64,000 nt of DNA from Symsagittifera roscoffensis. Its lineage: Eukaryota > Xenacoelomorpha > Acoela > Convolutidae. The translations under genes were made by a program, and so were the position numbers. Within the stretch, counting starts at the first letter, position 1. Each line of letters opens with the position of its first letter. This document shows positions 43,618 to 54,726 of this stretch, piece by piece. The notes beneath the pieces are model-generated. The model ran no database searches. It was not told the DNA's origin and worked only from the letters and a program-made list of their open reading frames with translations. Where the stretch lies: positions 52,588,473 to 52,652,472 of the forward strand of contig NC_087062.1 of NCBI RefSeq assembly GCF_963678635.1, read 5' to 3'.

Positions 43618-44510
43618 CAATCTTTAATATATTGAAATGCGGGCTTCATTATCTCGCCACGTTCAAGCTTTTTCAATGTAATCTTTTAGCATGTTTAACT
43701 AAAGAACTTTTTCACATTTAAGCTAAATCGTATATTGCAATAGTTAAGAATTTTGCGTTTATTTGTTCAAGTTTAAATTAAGCAGCCCAATAGTGGGATG
43801 TTGCCAATTTGTCCCCCAGGAGTTGCGAATTTGGCCTCTAGTTATGAATGCCCAAAACCTTTTAGTGTACGAGATACGACGAGTTTGGTGATTTTTTCAA
43901 AAATATTCAAAATCTCAAATTACTAATATTTCAAATTTGAAAATCTATAACCCTGTAGTTGGCTTCTGTCAGTATTCTCAAGGTTTAGTTATCTTGTCTC
44001 CAAATATGACTGCTCAAACCTTTGTAGTTTTCCAGATATGGTGTGTTTTGTGATGTTTCAAAAATTTTTCAGAATTTGGTAGCCCTGTAGTTGGGGGTTG
44101 TCAGAGTACTCTCGGGGGTTTTGGCTCTTGCCTCCAAATGTGACTGCTATATTATTTGTAATTTAAGAGATCAGAAAATTTTTATGGTTTTTTTTTCAAT
44201 TCTCTAAATTTGAAACCCCCAACGCTGTACTTGGGTAATGTGAGAGTAATCTCAGGAGTTGCAAATCATGCGTCTTAATACGGCTGCTTATTTGCCTATA
44301 GTTTATTTACGTGAGGTGACGTTATTTATGCAATTTTATGTTTTTTCAACATTTGACGTAAAAAAACTTGAGTAATAATTTTTTTAAACAAAATTTGAAA
44401 TTACGAATCCTGTAATTGGGTGCTTTCAATCAGTGGATGCAGATCTTATTTCCAATAATTGTGGTTTTTATGAGTTGTCAAAATTTCGAAGAACCGGAGG
44501 TGCGTTTCAC
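43618..44510 (+). mobile_element. Helitron-like repeat DNA, right of the LINE
   Basis: 43630-43790 matches 38890-39060 (AAATGCGGGCTTCATTATCT and following). Several of the about 168-bp units follow (43800-44420). The end near 44495 (GAACCGGAGGTGCGTTTCACCAG) resembles the hairpin-CTAG end at 58705-58732 but is decayed. It may be a second, partial copy rather than the continuation of the left part. Confidence 0.55.
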
Positions 44511-45724
44511 CAGTTTTTTTTTGCAATGCTTAATTTTTTTATAATTTGTCTAAATACTTTGCAATGTATTACAGGCAAAGTTAGTGTGCATGTATTCAGC
44601 TCACAATGTACAATTTTAATGCAAAATGTGTGTCATTTTATCTCTGGTGTCACTTTTGCTGAATCGATCAGCAATTTATTAGCATATGTAGCTGCTTAAT
44701 TGTTTTAATTTTAATTAAGGTTTTTAATTTTTTTTTCTTTTTTCATTTTACAGTAAATTTTGTGTCGTTTTCTTGCTTGTATTTGCAAAGCGCAGCTTTG
44801 CCTCTGTGTATAAGTTTGTGATTACTCTTCAGTATGTTTTGTATCATTTGGCAATTTTATCAGCGTTATTAACATGCATTTTTTTCCATTTAACATTTCA
44901 GCTCACAAACCTGTGAAAAAAAAACACATTCAGCTGCTGCCTCGTGCAAGTCCTTAATGCCCAACCTCTTGAATTGTCATTTACGAGTAGCTGGGTGGCC
45001 AGTCAATAAGCAGAATGGTCTAAGAGCTGAGTAGGCCCGAGAGCAGAAAAACAGAAAAATAATAATTTTTACAATCTGATCGGTAAATTAAGCATAAGAA
45101 CTGTCAATATTACCAAAAAAATGAATAATTTATGCATAACTGAAGTAACTCAATCAATATGTTTTTTAAAATTCAATCTAAAAACTTGATGAAGTTTTAT
45201 TTCATGCAGAATTTTTTCGTTTCCTTGTTATTTTTGACCATTCTAATAATTGTTTTGTCAATTAGCCCGAATAAACAAATAAAAGTTTTTCTGCTCTTGG
45301 ACCCATTCTGCACTTGGACCATTCTGCTTATTGCTCAGCCTCCGAGTACCTGTTTTTTTTAAAGGTGATTATGAATTTTTGAATGAGTTCCGTTTCAACT
45401 TGGGCAGTCTCATTTTTTAATTTTCAAATGCGAGTTATATTAAGTAGTTCAGCGTGGGATTTAGCAATAAGACTAAGTAGTTGTTGACCTACCGCAACTA
45501 GTCAAAGTTGAATATATATATATATATATATATAACCAGCTCATAGTTCCTTCCCACTTCTAGAATCGGTCAGAACAACAATTGTTTATAAAAAAATTTT
45601 TTTTATAGAAAACACTAACAGCATCTTTGAACGAATTGTTGGTTTAAAGTTTAAGTACGCGAAGTAATTCTTAAAGCCAGGCACTATTTTTGTCAATTTA
45701 GAGTCGAAGTATTGTATTTATGAC

Positions 45725-45855
45725 GCCTATATAGGTCGCGATGTTCAGTTTTGATTTTTCGCGGTTTGATTTTTCAGTTCTTTTTTATTACGTTCGCTTC
45801 ATTTTCCTTATTAAAAGGAAGGCTAACTCTATTATCGAACAGCAAAAATATAAAT
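45725..45855 (+). repeat. Interspersed repeat R1, short copy
   Basis: CTATATAGGTCGCGATG is followed by CATTTTCCTTATTAAAAGGA and AAGGCTAACTCTATTATCGA. Confidence 0.6.
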
Positions 45856-46017
45856 TTACAATTTAGTTTTTCTTCCATTATTCTCAACTGTAACTGAGTT
45901 ACGGAGAGCTCTTAAGCGAAGAGTAGCACGTTTCCAGTAGCAAGGTTTTTTAGGGCTTAGCGAGAAGTTTTGAGAACTAGTGATGAGTATCGAGAACTGC
46001 GAGAATTGACTGGTTTT

Positions 46018-46170
46018 TAAGAGTTGATGAACGTAGTGAAGACTTATACAGATCGTGATGGCTTTTCTACTGGAAAAGTCTTCAAATTTGTTTTGATTTC
46101 TTTGTAAGTTGTGTTCATTTCCTTTGTTTAAATGGAAGGCAGACTCCATTATCGAAAAGCGTACAGTAAA
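46018..46170 (+). repeat. Interspersed repeat R1, copy with head
   Basis: TAAGAGTTGATGAACGTAGT is followed by CATTTCCTTTGTTTAAATGG and AAGGCAGACTCCATTATCGA. Confidence 0.6.
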
Positions 46171-46931
46171 GGGGTGCGTACAGTAAACCGATGTGTCAGT
46201 AAATTACCAGATCAGTAAACGATTTACGTATTAATTACATCAATTGTGGAATTACAGATTTATAGAATAAATGTTTCCTTAGCTGGATTAATAATTTTGA
46301 AACTAAGGGGCGCATGGGAAGAGTTATTTGATTCCATTTTTGGCCTCAGTTATTGTTGTGAGGAAAGAATTTGTCATTTTGTAAAAATCTCAGTTTTTAG
46401 CTAATGGGATCACTTATTAGAATCATGAATTTTTGGTTTACTGACCTGGTCCGCCCGTTTTCGGTTTACTGATACATCGATTTAATGATCAAACAACGAA
46501 AAGAATAGGTGTAAAGGTCTCGAAAAATTTTTAAAGTTGATTTTAAGTTGTGTCAAAAAAGTGTCAGGCCAATTATCAGAAAAAAAATTAGTGGAGTTTG
46601 TGTAGCATGAAGTCTTTATGTTTTTGGTAATTGAGTTCCGTAAGAATTGTTTAAAAAATCCAAGGATTTTTGGCCGACAATTTTCAAATGATTCATGTAA
46701 TTGTTTCTGTTTTTCGTGCGAGCCAGATTATCTTGCGAACTTCTATCGCAAGTGGTGCGAAGCACTGCTTCGCCTCTGTGTGAAAATGTTTCCCCCAAAA
46801 AACACATGAGAACTGTTGAAGGTTCACCGGATATGAGCATTTTTGTTACTTCTGGTATTTGAAATTATGTGATGCGTTCAATATTAGGTTTGCATAGCAA
46901 ACACTTTTTTAAAATCAAATTCTCCCATCAG

Positions 46932-47534
46932 ATGACGGACGCCGATCGTTCTAGAGATTATGTACTTGTTTCTTGTATGGCACTTCTATTCAAAGAACAA
47001 GGACTCTTTGGAGGTGCGCTCAAGTGTTCTTTTCCTCAAAACTTTTACGATGCCAGTGATGTCAGGCCAGTTCCAGACAATCAAGAAGTGTTTATGAACA
47101 AACAATGCAACCAAAACATCATTTTTGACATTCTTGAAAGTCCAGCAGCTCAAAATGACTTAAACGAGCATCCGGCTACTTTTCATTTCAAAGAACTTGT
47201 TGAGGACCACGAACTGGGAGATATTTCGGACGGAATTGAGGACACCGACTTGTTTCAAATAGACCCTGAAAACTTCACTAAAGAATGTATCGTTGAAATA
47301 TCAACTGTTCGAGGTGTGAAAAAAAGAACACACAGGGACGGATCTCTTGAAAACATAAGACTGACCGTCGTTGTATTTCGTATCTTGATTCACAAGACAG
47401 ACATTGTGGTTACATTCAATGATTCAGAATTCGAGAAGGACGGCGAAAGTGATCAGAAGTGGTCGGGGGATAATTTTGTGACCATTTTGAGATCTCTCAA
47501 ACTGATTGACTCTTCGTTGTTTGTTGATGAGTAG
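46932..47534 (+). CDS. RANGRF: Mog1/RANGRF-family Ran-binding protein (200 aa)
   Basis: Key similarity: GLFGGALKCSFPQNFYDASD followed by VRPVPDNQEVF, matching LFGGAFSA..P....DVSDLRQVPDNQEVF of human RANGRF and yeast Mog1. The C-terminal part (VVVFRILIHKTDIVVTFND, then FVTILRSLKLIDSSLF) matches [20 protein letters not shown] and LVTSLTLHDPNIFG. Mog1 binds Ran, releases its nucleotide and supports nuclear import. I chose ATG 46932 because TTCTCCCATCAG directly precedes it and looks like a 3' splice site. An in-frame ATG at 46872 would add 20 residues. The stop TAG is at 47532. ELYS starts 191 bp downstream on the same strand. Confidence 0.88.
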   Translation: MTDADRSRDYVLVSCMALLFKEQGLFGGALKCSFPQNFYDASDVRPVPDNQEVFMNKQCNQNIIFDILESPAAQNDLNEHPATFHFKELVEDHELGDISDGIEDTDLFQIDPENFTKECIVEISTVRGVKKRTHRDGSLENIRLTVVVFRILIHKTDIVVTFNDSEFEKDGESDQKWSGDNFVTILRSLKLIDSSLFVDE

Positions 47535-47725
47535 CATGGCAAAAGGATACTCAATTGTTTTTTGAAGCAAACTATTGATTCCTGTTCGTTTTCGTCATTA
47601 TGCAACTAGTAGCAAATATTTAAAATATATTTCAAAATAATTGAATTTTGTTGATAAGTAAATCTTAAGAGGTATGCTATGCGTATAATTTGTCTGACCA
47701 AAAGGGATTGATTTTAAGAACAGCT
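47535..47725. other. Short Mog1-ELYS intercistronic region (191 bp)
   Basis: No AATAAA is present; the closest match is AAAATAATT. No room remains for an ordinary promoter plus terminator. TTGATTTTAAG at 47709-47719 ends six bases before the ELYS ATG and could be a weak splice acceptor. Confidence 0.5.
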
Positions 47726-50700
47726 ATGAGTTCCCAACTGCACCATCTTGAAATTGAAAGAATAGATGAAAATGCAGTTGACTTCTACACCGATCACATC
47801 GTTTCTCAGTCCAGTAGTGGATCTTTCGAACTGACTGGCTTCACTCAAGATCTCTCCGCTTGTTGGATGACTAGAGGCCCCTCCTTTTCTTTATTCGACA
47901 CCAAAACAGGAAATCAACTGTGGTCACTCTCGTTTACCAGTGCAGGAAATAGTGAAGTGGACAATGGATATATTTCTACTATGTGTCACTATGTGGACCA
48001 AGACACAAATGATAGCGTGTTTTTAGTCGCGCTGCATTGTCCTAAATCGGATACGCTTTACTTGGTTTCCAATCAGGAAATTGTGAAATCACTCAAACTC
48101 CCGGCCATGTGCGTGACTATGAATTGCTCCAGGAAAAGGGAAAATTTAGAACAGTCGAGCTCGTTTGCATTTTTGGGTTTGAAGCCAGCAAAAGTATTAA
48201 TATTTTGGCTGAATATACATGAGTTAGCGCAGCGCCATGCACCGTGTCTGGACTTGGAAATAAACGAAAGTAGTTCTCCAAACATCCAGCCAGAAGGCTT
48301 GGTAGATAACATTCTGCCATGCTGGTCGTTAGAACAATGTGTTTCAGATGGCAGGTCCTTCAAATACTCTGCTCCAGACGGTTCTGTTCTCAAGACGTTT
48401 CTCAAAGAAGTAGCTGTAACTTCGATTAGCTATCTGGAAGCGTTAGGCGTAGACGTTTTGGCTGTAGGATTCAGTGTTGGTTGTTTCTATCTGTTCAGCT
48501 TGAATGGCCTTGGTCTCATGTACTCGTCACAGAATGTTCAAGAGCTTTCGCTGTCTTCAGTGAGAAACTTCGTGTTCCAAGTGCCTCCAGACGACCCGAG
48601 AAAATGTATCTATCTCTGGGCAGGTTACTCAAGTAACCCATCCAGTTACATGTCCGGATTACATCATTGTCAAACGGCACATGACACGACGACTGCGCTC
48701 CACTATCATGAAGATTTTGCATGTGTGGTGTTGTACCAGCTGAACTTCGACGACACAGGAGACTGTCTCTTGAGAACGTGCATTCCCTGGTTCAAGCTAA
48801 ATCTGCGCTCGGATATTCACTCGCAACGGGATTCTTCGTCGATCGAGACCTATAACAGAAGTGCTATTATGTCTATGGGAACGTGTTCGAAGACTGAGGG
48901 GGGTTCTGGCAGTACTGGGGAAGGGTCCTCCCAAGTATACATGTCTTGGAGGTTCTCAAATGACGCCTCGAGATTACACGAGAATGATGAAGTTGGCGTA
49001 GCTCAGACGGAAACACAAGTCGGAATATTTGACCTGAACTGTTGGTACGAAGCTCAAATGCCAAAATCTGTCCGAGTTCTAACAGGGCAAAAGTTTTGCC
49101 CTTACTTTTCTGTGTATAACTGTATTAATATAGTGGATAACCCGAACGTCTCATTTCATAATTTTGCTGTAGTTCCGAACTCTATGCGACAGTTCAGCTT
49201 TAGAGACCACCCTACGCCTTTGTTTGCATCTTTTCTCTGCTCCTATGACTTCGAGTGCTGCTTTCTAACAGAGCTGGGAATTGTGAATTGCGAAACGATC
49301 AGCCTCCAGCAATCAGTGTTGGAAAACTTGGAGCAAGTTGATATATCAGATGCATCAAATGTGGAGTCACTGTACAAGGCTGCCATTGTTAGTAAATTGA
49401 TACCGGTCCCACAAATAGCATCAGGTGACCAAGATGTGAATTCGCGGATAGGCCAACTTAAACAAATATTGGCACTTCTGGGAAAATACTGCAAAACTTG
49501 GTCAATGATGCGAGTCTGTAAGATGGCGAGAAAAATTGAAGACCATTGTGATGACATTAACTTTTTTGATCTAGTCCAACAAATTTGGTCTGATTTTGAC
49601 GTGTTAAGTGTGAATTGTTCCTCTTTTTGCAGCTCTCTGATGAACTTTGACATGCCTGAAATTGATCGAGGGTTCAAACGTCAGTTCCAAAATTATCTTG
49701 CGCAGTTATTGTCGTATGTATCGTTTTTTGATAGATTTTGTGCAAATTATGAAAATGAAGATGGACCAATTGGACCGGAAGAGGCTGATGCTGCTAGGAA
49801 AGTTCTGGAACATTATCAAGTTGTGGCCTGGCTGTTGGAAAAACGCTACCTGCCGGAAATGCATCCGGACACTATGGACGTTGAGTCAGATAAAGGATTC
49901 CTTTACCCAGCCGATAAAATTGAAATGGTCTACGAGAAAACGATTCAACTCTCTAAACAGCGACTGAATGTAAACTGTTTGCTATTTGAACGGCTTCTAG
50001 AAGTGCTAGGAGTTGAGCTTCAATACCCTGTGAAGTCGTTTGCCAGTGCTTTGAAGACTCTTTTCTTGAATCCCAAAAGTGAGCAGCCATTTGCAATCAG
50101 ACTGGCTTTGTTGAACTACATTATGACGGATGTGTTTGCAGTTCTCAATTCGCAACAGAATGAGGAGGAAGTGGTAGTTATGCCGGTGAGTCAAGATGAA
50201 AACTGGATAGAAGTCATTAAGTGTTTATGGAGGCTGGATCATGGGGGAGACAGACTATCTGCAATCGCGAGGTGTAACTTAGAAATATTACCGGTTGAGA
50301 TGGTGGCTGAAATTGTTTCTCGTCTACATGCTTGGGAGCAAATGCAACCTGCTTATGTTTTATTTAAAAAACATGAGGCTGACCAAATTGAACATTTTGA
50401 TCCCCTTATGACTATATCGCTGTTCGTTTATGGAAGAGAGTGGAGAAAAGTGACAGAATTTGTGAAGAACGACCAGAATCTTCTTCGGTTCCTCCTGCAA
50501 AAGATTGAGTATTTTCAGTATGTAGAGAAACTGATAGATCTAAGATGCAGTGAACAGTTCTGGGAGAAGTTTTGCGAGTTCATCGAAACAGAGGAGGGCA
50601 GTAGATTTGCCTATATTGGGGCTTTGAAAGATGCAGTACTGCCTCGTAACAAATCAGATTTCAAGCCGCGTCGAAAGCACTTTGAAAATATCAGTGAGCT

Positions 50701-52102
50701 AGGAAATGTTGCGGCAATTTGCAGAATGATCCACGAAAGCCAGCCAGAAAAGGAAATGAAAAATCCGTTGGCAAATTTACAAAGTCAAGTTAAGCAACAG
50801 CCAGAGCGAAATTCAAATGGCAGCCGCAAAGAGTTTCTTCAGCCCAAAGTTGTTACGAGGAATATGAATAAGAAAATAATAACACTCGATTCCAAAAAAA
50901 TTCTCTCAGCTCAACAAAGAAGCATGGAAGTGACTGCAGTTCGCTCTTCAGCTGCTAAAAGTCGCATATCACTGTTTGAAAGCTCACCAAGTTTGAGAGT
51001 GGTGGCCAAATCGCGCAAATTGGACACAAGCTTGAACGAAAGCAAATTTAGGTCACCTGCTGCAATCAATGTGTTGTCATCCGCTGAGATAAATGTATCT
51101 AGGGCGAGTTGCGATAGATCGTTCACTTCGAGTAGCATTGCTGGAAGTCGGAAATCGATTCTGAAAACAGACAGAAGTGAGGTTGAACGTTGCGATTCGA
51201 CAGGCTTCTTGAGTCGGGTTTTGATGAACCCAAATGTGGACCTGTCATCTACTGCCAGTAGTTTCTCGCTCTTCGAGTCTGAATCCGATCAGTCTTTTGG
51301 AGTAGCTAACAAAAGTGGTATACCGAAAGACTCGCCTAAAGTCAATGTGAGTTTCGGAGATACAATAAGCAACACCAAAAGTTCGAAGAACCGAATCTAC
51401 GTTGACGAGGAAATCAGTATCAGGAAAGCTAATATCAGTTTTTCTTCCAATGAAGACCACAATATTACTGTGCCGAACGCCGAGTTGATTCTGACAGACG
51501 ACGAACAATTGAGTGGCTCGGGAGCTGATGTAAATGTTTCCAGAAGGGTCAACTGTTCCTCCAAAGTGGGCTCAGCTTCCATTCTCGACGATAGTTTCAG
51601 TTTCGATGCTCCTGGTTCGGTTCTTTTCCACAGTCCAAAGGTAGTGATTGACCAACCTATTGAGGACTCAGGGCCTCCGGAGACATTCCAGTTTTCGGAA
51701 CCATTGCCAATGAATGTTGCTGGTTCGGGGGAAGCAGTCAAATTTGCATTGAAGGAAAAAGAATCGAACTTTCCAGGACACGGTGACAGAGAAATCTTCG
51801 CAAAAACTGCATTCAAAGCGAGCACAAAATTTGACAAATCTGTGGTAGAAAGTGAGTCTATAGTATCATTTGGAGTAGAACGAAATCGGCAACAGTCAAA
51901 AAGCTACTGGGAGTTCAAACCGAGTTGCAGTGTGAAAAGCTCAGCGACTGCAGAAACTCAACCTAATTTTTCGTTGCCATTGAATGAAGAGGGATTGAAT
52001 TCGATTGCTTCAAAAGAAGCAGTTAATGCGTCTAAGGGTCTGCAAGGTGTTCGTAAGTCTGTGAGGAAATCGAGGACTTCTCGAACACCTTCAAAAGTAT
52101 AG
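47726..52102 (+). CDS. AHCTF1: ELYS/AHCTF1-like nucleoporin (1,458 aa)
   Basis: An intact single-exon frame. The N-terminal 480 residues form a beta-propeller region. It has DVLAVGFSVGCFYLFSLNGL, then DDPRKCIYLWAGY (human ELYS: NQLAVGFSDGYLALWNM, NDPRNCCYLWAV) and VGIFDLNCWYEAQMPKSVR (human LGLFDINRWYHAQMPDSLR). A helical region with the ELYS domain follows to about residue 1,000. Then come a Ser-rich disordered region with NVSR/NVSF-type repeats and a basic tail, RKSVRKSRTSRTPSKV. ELYS binds chromatin and recruits the Nup107-160 complex to start nuclear pore assembly. Vertebrate ELYS is about 2,266 aa with AT-hooks; here the C-terminus is much shorter and no RGRP core is visible. ATG 47726 is the first in frame. 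Confidence 0.88.
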   Translation: MSSQLHHLEIERIDENAVDFYTDHIVSQSSSGSFELTGFTQDLSACWMTRGPSFSLFDTKTGNQLWSLSFTSAGNSEVDNGYISTMCHYVDQDTNDSVFLVALHCPKSDTLYLVSNQEIVKSLKLPAMCVTMNCSRKRENLEQSSSFAFLGLKPAKVLIFWLNIHELAQRHAPCLDLEINESSSPNIQPEGLVDNILPCWSLEQCVSDGRSFKYSAPDGSVLKTFLKEVAVTSISYLEALGVDVLAVGFSVGCFYLFSLNGLGLMYSSQNVQELSLSSVRNFVFQVPPDDPRKCIYLWAGYSSNPSSYMSGLHHCQTAHDTTTALHYHEDFACVVLYQLNFDDTGDCLLRTCIPWFKLNLRSDIHSQRDSSSIETYNRSAIMSMGTCSKTEGGSGSTGEGSSQVYMSWRFSNDASRLHENDEVGVAQTETQVGIFDLNCWYEAQMPKSVRVLTGQKFCPYFSVYNCINIVDNPNVSFHNFAVVPNSMRQFSFRDHPTPLFASFLCSYDFECCFLTELGIVNCETISLQQSVLENLEQVDISDASNVESLYKAAIVSKLIPVPQIASGDQDVNSRIGQLKQILALLGKYCKTWSMMRVCKMARKIEDHCDDINFFDLVQQIWSDFDVLSVNCSSFCSSLMNFDMPEIDRGFKRQFQNYLAQLLSYVSFFDRFCANYENEDGPIGPEEADAARKVLEHYQVVAWLLEKRYLPEMHPDTMDVESDKGFLYPADKIEMVYEKTIQLSKQRLNVNCLLFERLLEVLGVELQYPVKSFASALKTLFLNPKSEQPFAIRLALLNYIMTDVFAVLNSQQNEEEVVVMPVSQDENWIEVIKCLWRLDHGGDRLSAIARCNLEILPVEMVAEIVSRLHAWEQMQPAYVLFKKHEADQIEHFDPLMTISLFVYGREWRKVTEFVKNDQNLLRFLLQKIEYFQYVEKLIDLRCSEQFWEKFCEFIETEEGSRFAYIGALKDAVLPRNKSDFKPRRKHFENISELGNVAAICRMIHESQPEKEMKNPLANLQSQVKQQPERNSNGSRKEFLQPKVVTRNMNKKIITLDSKKILSAQQRSMEVTAVRSSAAKSRISLFESSPSLRVVAKSRKLDTSLNESKFRSPAAINVLSSAEINVSRASCDRSFTSSSIAGSRKSILKTDRSEVERCDSTGFLSRVLMNPNVDLSSTASSFSLFESESDQSFGVANKSGIPKDSPKVNVSFGDTISNTKSSKNRIYVDEEISIRKANISFSSNEDHNITVPNAELILTDDEQLSGSGADVNVSRRVNCSSKVGSASILDDSFSFDAPGSVLFHSPKVVIDQPIEDSGPPETFQFSEPLPMNVAGSGEAVKFALKEKESNFPGHGDREIFAKTAFKASTKFDKSVVESESIVSFGVERNRQQSKSYWEFKPSCSVKSSATAETQPNFSLPLNEEGLNSIASKEAVNASKGLQGVRKSVRKSRTSRTPSKV

Positions 52103-52379
52103 TCGCTTCTGAGGCTATGATTACAAGTGACTGTGATTGGCATGAGTGATTACGTTCGAGCTGTGGGCTAAGGAAGATTTGTTGCATGATGATTCGCAAA
52201 ACACGTTTGAAACTCTTGTATTGCTGTTGATTTGCTGTTGTTTTGAGCAGCTTTGTGTAAAATCCGTTTTGATTTCATTGTTTTATGACTTGGACCGGTA
52301 GAATATAACTCGCTAGGGCAATGGAAAACCATTAGACACCGTGTTGTTAAAAAATGTAGGTGGCCATGATTTTACCCGG

Positions 52380-54445
52380 TACCGCTACAACTTGCAACAG
52401 AAGACAACTGGCAAAAAAGACAACTCGTAAAACTTTAAGAAAAAGACAACTCGCAAAAAAAGACAGACAACTCGCTTAAAACTCGGAAGAAAACTAAGTT
52501 TCACTTTAATCTAAATGTGATTAAAAAAAGCGGTAAAACATGAAAGCCTTTGAGGCGTCAAAATTTCTTTGGTATAAAGGGTTTTTGCACATCGAAGTTA
52601 AATGACAGCTTTCTCACTGCGAAATAAGATCATTGTTTCGCTAGTTCTTAAGAGTTTTTGATATCTTTCGTTGAAATTGTTCATATTTAGGACATTAATA
52701 GGGCTTGTCTCCGGATTTGAATCAAATCAAATGATTTTCTGTTAATCTTTGCTCCTTCCTTATTTGCTGAATGAATTTTGATACAGTGGGGGTGAGCATA
52801 ACCGATTCTTAATTGAAAAGCTACGTGCCTTCTTCGACCGAATTGTTGATTTTTTATTTCCATTTATCGCATAGCTGGTTTGAAATCAGAATAGTATAAT
52901 TCCACGTACATGTTCCCCCGCCCACTTTTCGAAAAAATCGAGATATGAATGGGGCTCATCTTTCTCAGTGGTTGTTGCGTAGAGTTTCTAGTCCCAACTT
53001 TAAGTCGCAGTTAGGAACGATAGCCAGCGCAGTAGTTGATTTCACTTTCTTTCTTGATTCTGTGTTTTCTGTTTTTAACCGCATGTCCTAATTTTTGTAT
53101 TTTTTGTCAGTTGGTTTGTGTCAAACGAAACAAATCACCATTTTAGGTCGCTGTGTAGAATTTCGATTTGAAAGCAGAAATTGCTGCTTTTTCGAAATCA
53201 AAAACCATTTCTGTTGGCTATAATAAAGGGTTAAGTTCACGTAAGACACGAAATGATTTTTGCTATTGCTATTGAATTTTTTGTTGTAACAAAGTAAACC
53301 ATTGGGAGGGAGCATTTATGTATAACAGCATGTACAGTATATACTTGATAGAATAATTAGAGGCAACTCTTAAATGTGCCATTAGCGTGCCAAGTTGTGT
53401 AAAGCTCGAGAATGCCCAAGTTTTCCTCAGTGGTGAACACCTGAAGTGGTCGGAATCCCCCAGCCCAGTCATAAGCCAAGAAATGCTCCACCTTAGAGTG
53501 GTTTGAAGTTCCATGGGTATTTCGTGTCCCACACGGTCTTTGGCACAACTCCAAAGTCTCTTTCTCGTTAAATTACCCTTGCATCAGACGTGAAATTGGG
53601 AATTCTTGCTGCGAATTCTTCAGAAACGGTGCTCGTTACCTTTTTATAAATAGATCAGTGATGTTCTTGCGCGTTGGCTGCTCTTCCTTTTACTTTCTGC
53701 ATGACGCTGAAATGTTTTGGAGTATCTTTTTTTTGCCCCCAGAAGTACAGCAAAAAGTGAGGACTATTTTTTGATACAATTTGTCAAAGTTTGGTTTTTG
53801 GTACATTGCCCCCACAATTTTAACTGTTATGCACGTTAAACGGTCATGCTTTACCCTTTTTGAACCGAATTTCTTCAAATTTTAAATTAAAAAATGCGAA
53901 AAAGTTACCACATTTGTATAAAACTCACTTTTCAACTTCTTGTTTTTGAGGCAACACTGTATGTAAATGATAACGCTTGCAATTAGCAAGCGTTAATCTA
54001 ATTTTTTTCTCCACAATGAAATCATCACGTGTAAATATTTGTGATTTGCTAGGTCTTTTTGAGCTCCAAGTTTTTAACCCGCTTCATTCATTAAATCGAA
54101 CTTCTTTAATTTTTTCATCTTCAAAGATCAAGATTTGTTTTCCCGCGTTGACTTGTAGTCGATTGCAACGTTATTTGAATAAGTGGAAATATATTTAGAA
54201 ACCAAAATGATTATATACCAATTAATGCAATCAAGGTTTTGGAAACAAAAAGACTCGTGTCTTTCCCCAATATATATTATCATTAAAATAAAAAATTGAC
54301 TGATATTCAGTGGGGGATTACGGGTCTTAGTTTGGGGATAGTTGAAGGATTATCTTACGAGTTTATTGCGAGTTATCGCGTTTTGCGACTCGTAATTGCT
54401 AATTTATAGGAGTTGTCTTTTGTTGCGAGTTTTCGTGTTACGATT
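52380..54445. mobile_element. MULE-like element remnant with imperfect terminal inverted repeats
   Basis: Left end: AACTTGCAACAGAAGACAAC and further AAGACAACTCG units (52389-52475). Right end, reverse-complemented: AACTCGCAACAAAAGACAAC (about 54413-54435). Between them a minus-strand segment resembles a MULE transposase (53357-53554). True element limits and target duplication were not found. Confidence 0.45.
53350..53560 (-). pseudogene. MULE-type transposase fragment
   Basis: The minus strand reads WAGGFRPLQVFTTEENLGIL, then TTWHANGTFKSCL. Many MULE transposases have 'I.IFTTDENL..L......W.[AV]DGTFK..P' at the first catalytic Asp. Here that Asp is Asn. The frame is short and closed on both sides. 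Confidence 0.5.
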
Positions 54446-54726
54446 TAATCCAGAAAAAGAGAACGCTTTTCAGAGACTATGATATTTCAAATGAAAAAAC
54501 TGTAGTAATAGGATGTGTAAAATAGTATCAAAAAGAGCTCTTAGGACGATGAAGGGAACGATTAATTGAGGAAATGAAAAATTGGTGTGACCTAACACTG
54601 GTGTCACTGCACAGTTGGGGTGGTATTGATGGGATGGCAGGTATCATCAATTGCCACTTGTGGTCAACTGAAGAATACATGTGACATCGAAAGCAGTCAC
54701 ATCGATTTTTTGGTTGTTTCAGAGGC

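Larger units (their letters stand above)
44511..46868. other. Intergenic repeat DNA before Mog1
   Basis: It contains two R1 copies (about 45725-45855 and 46018-46170), a TA dinucleotide run at 45511-45534, and two small hairpins at 44785 and 46757. I see no gene. Confidence 0.6.
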
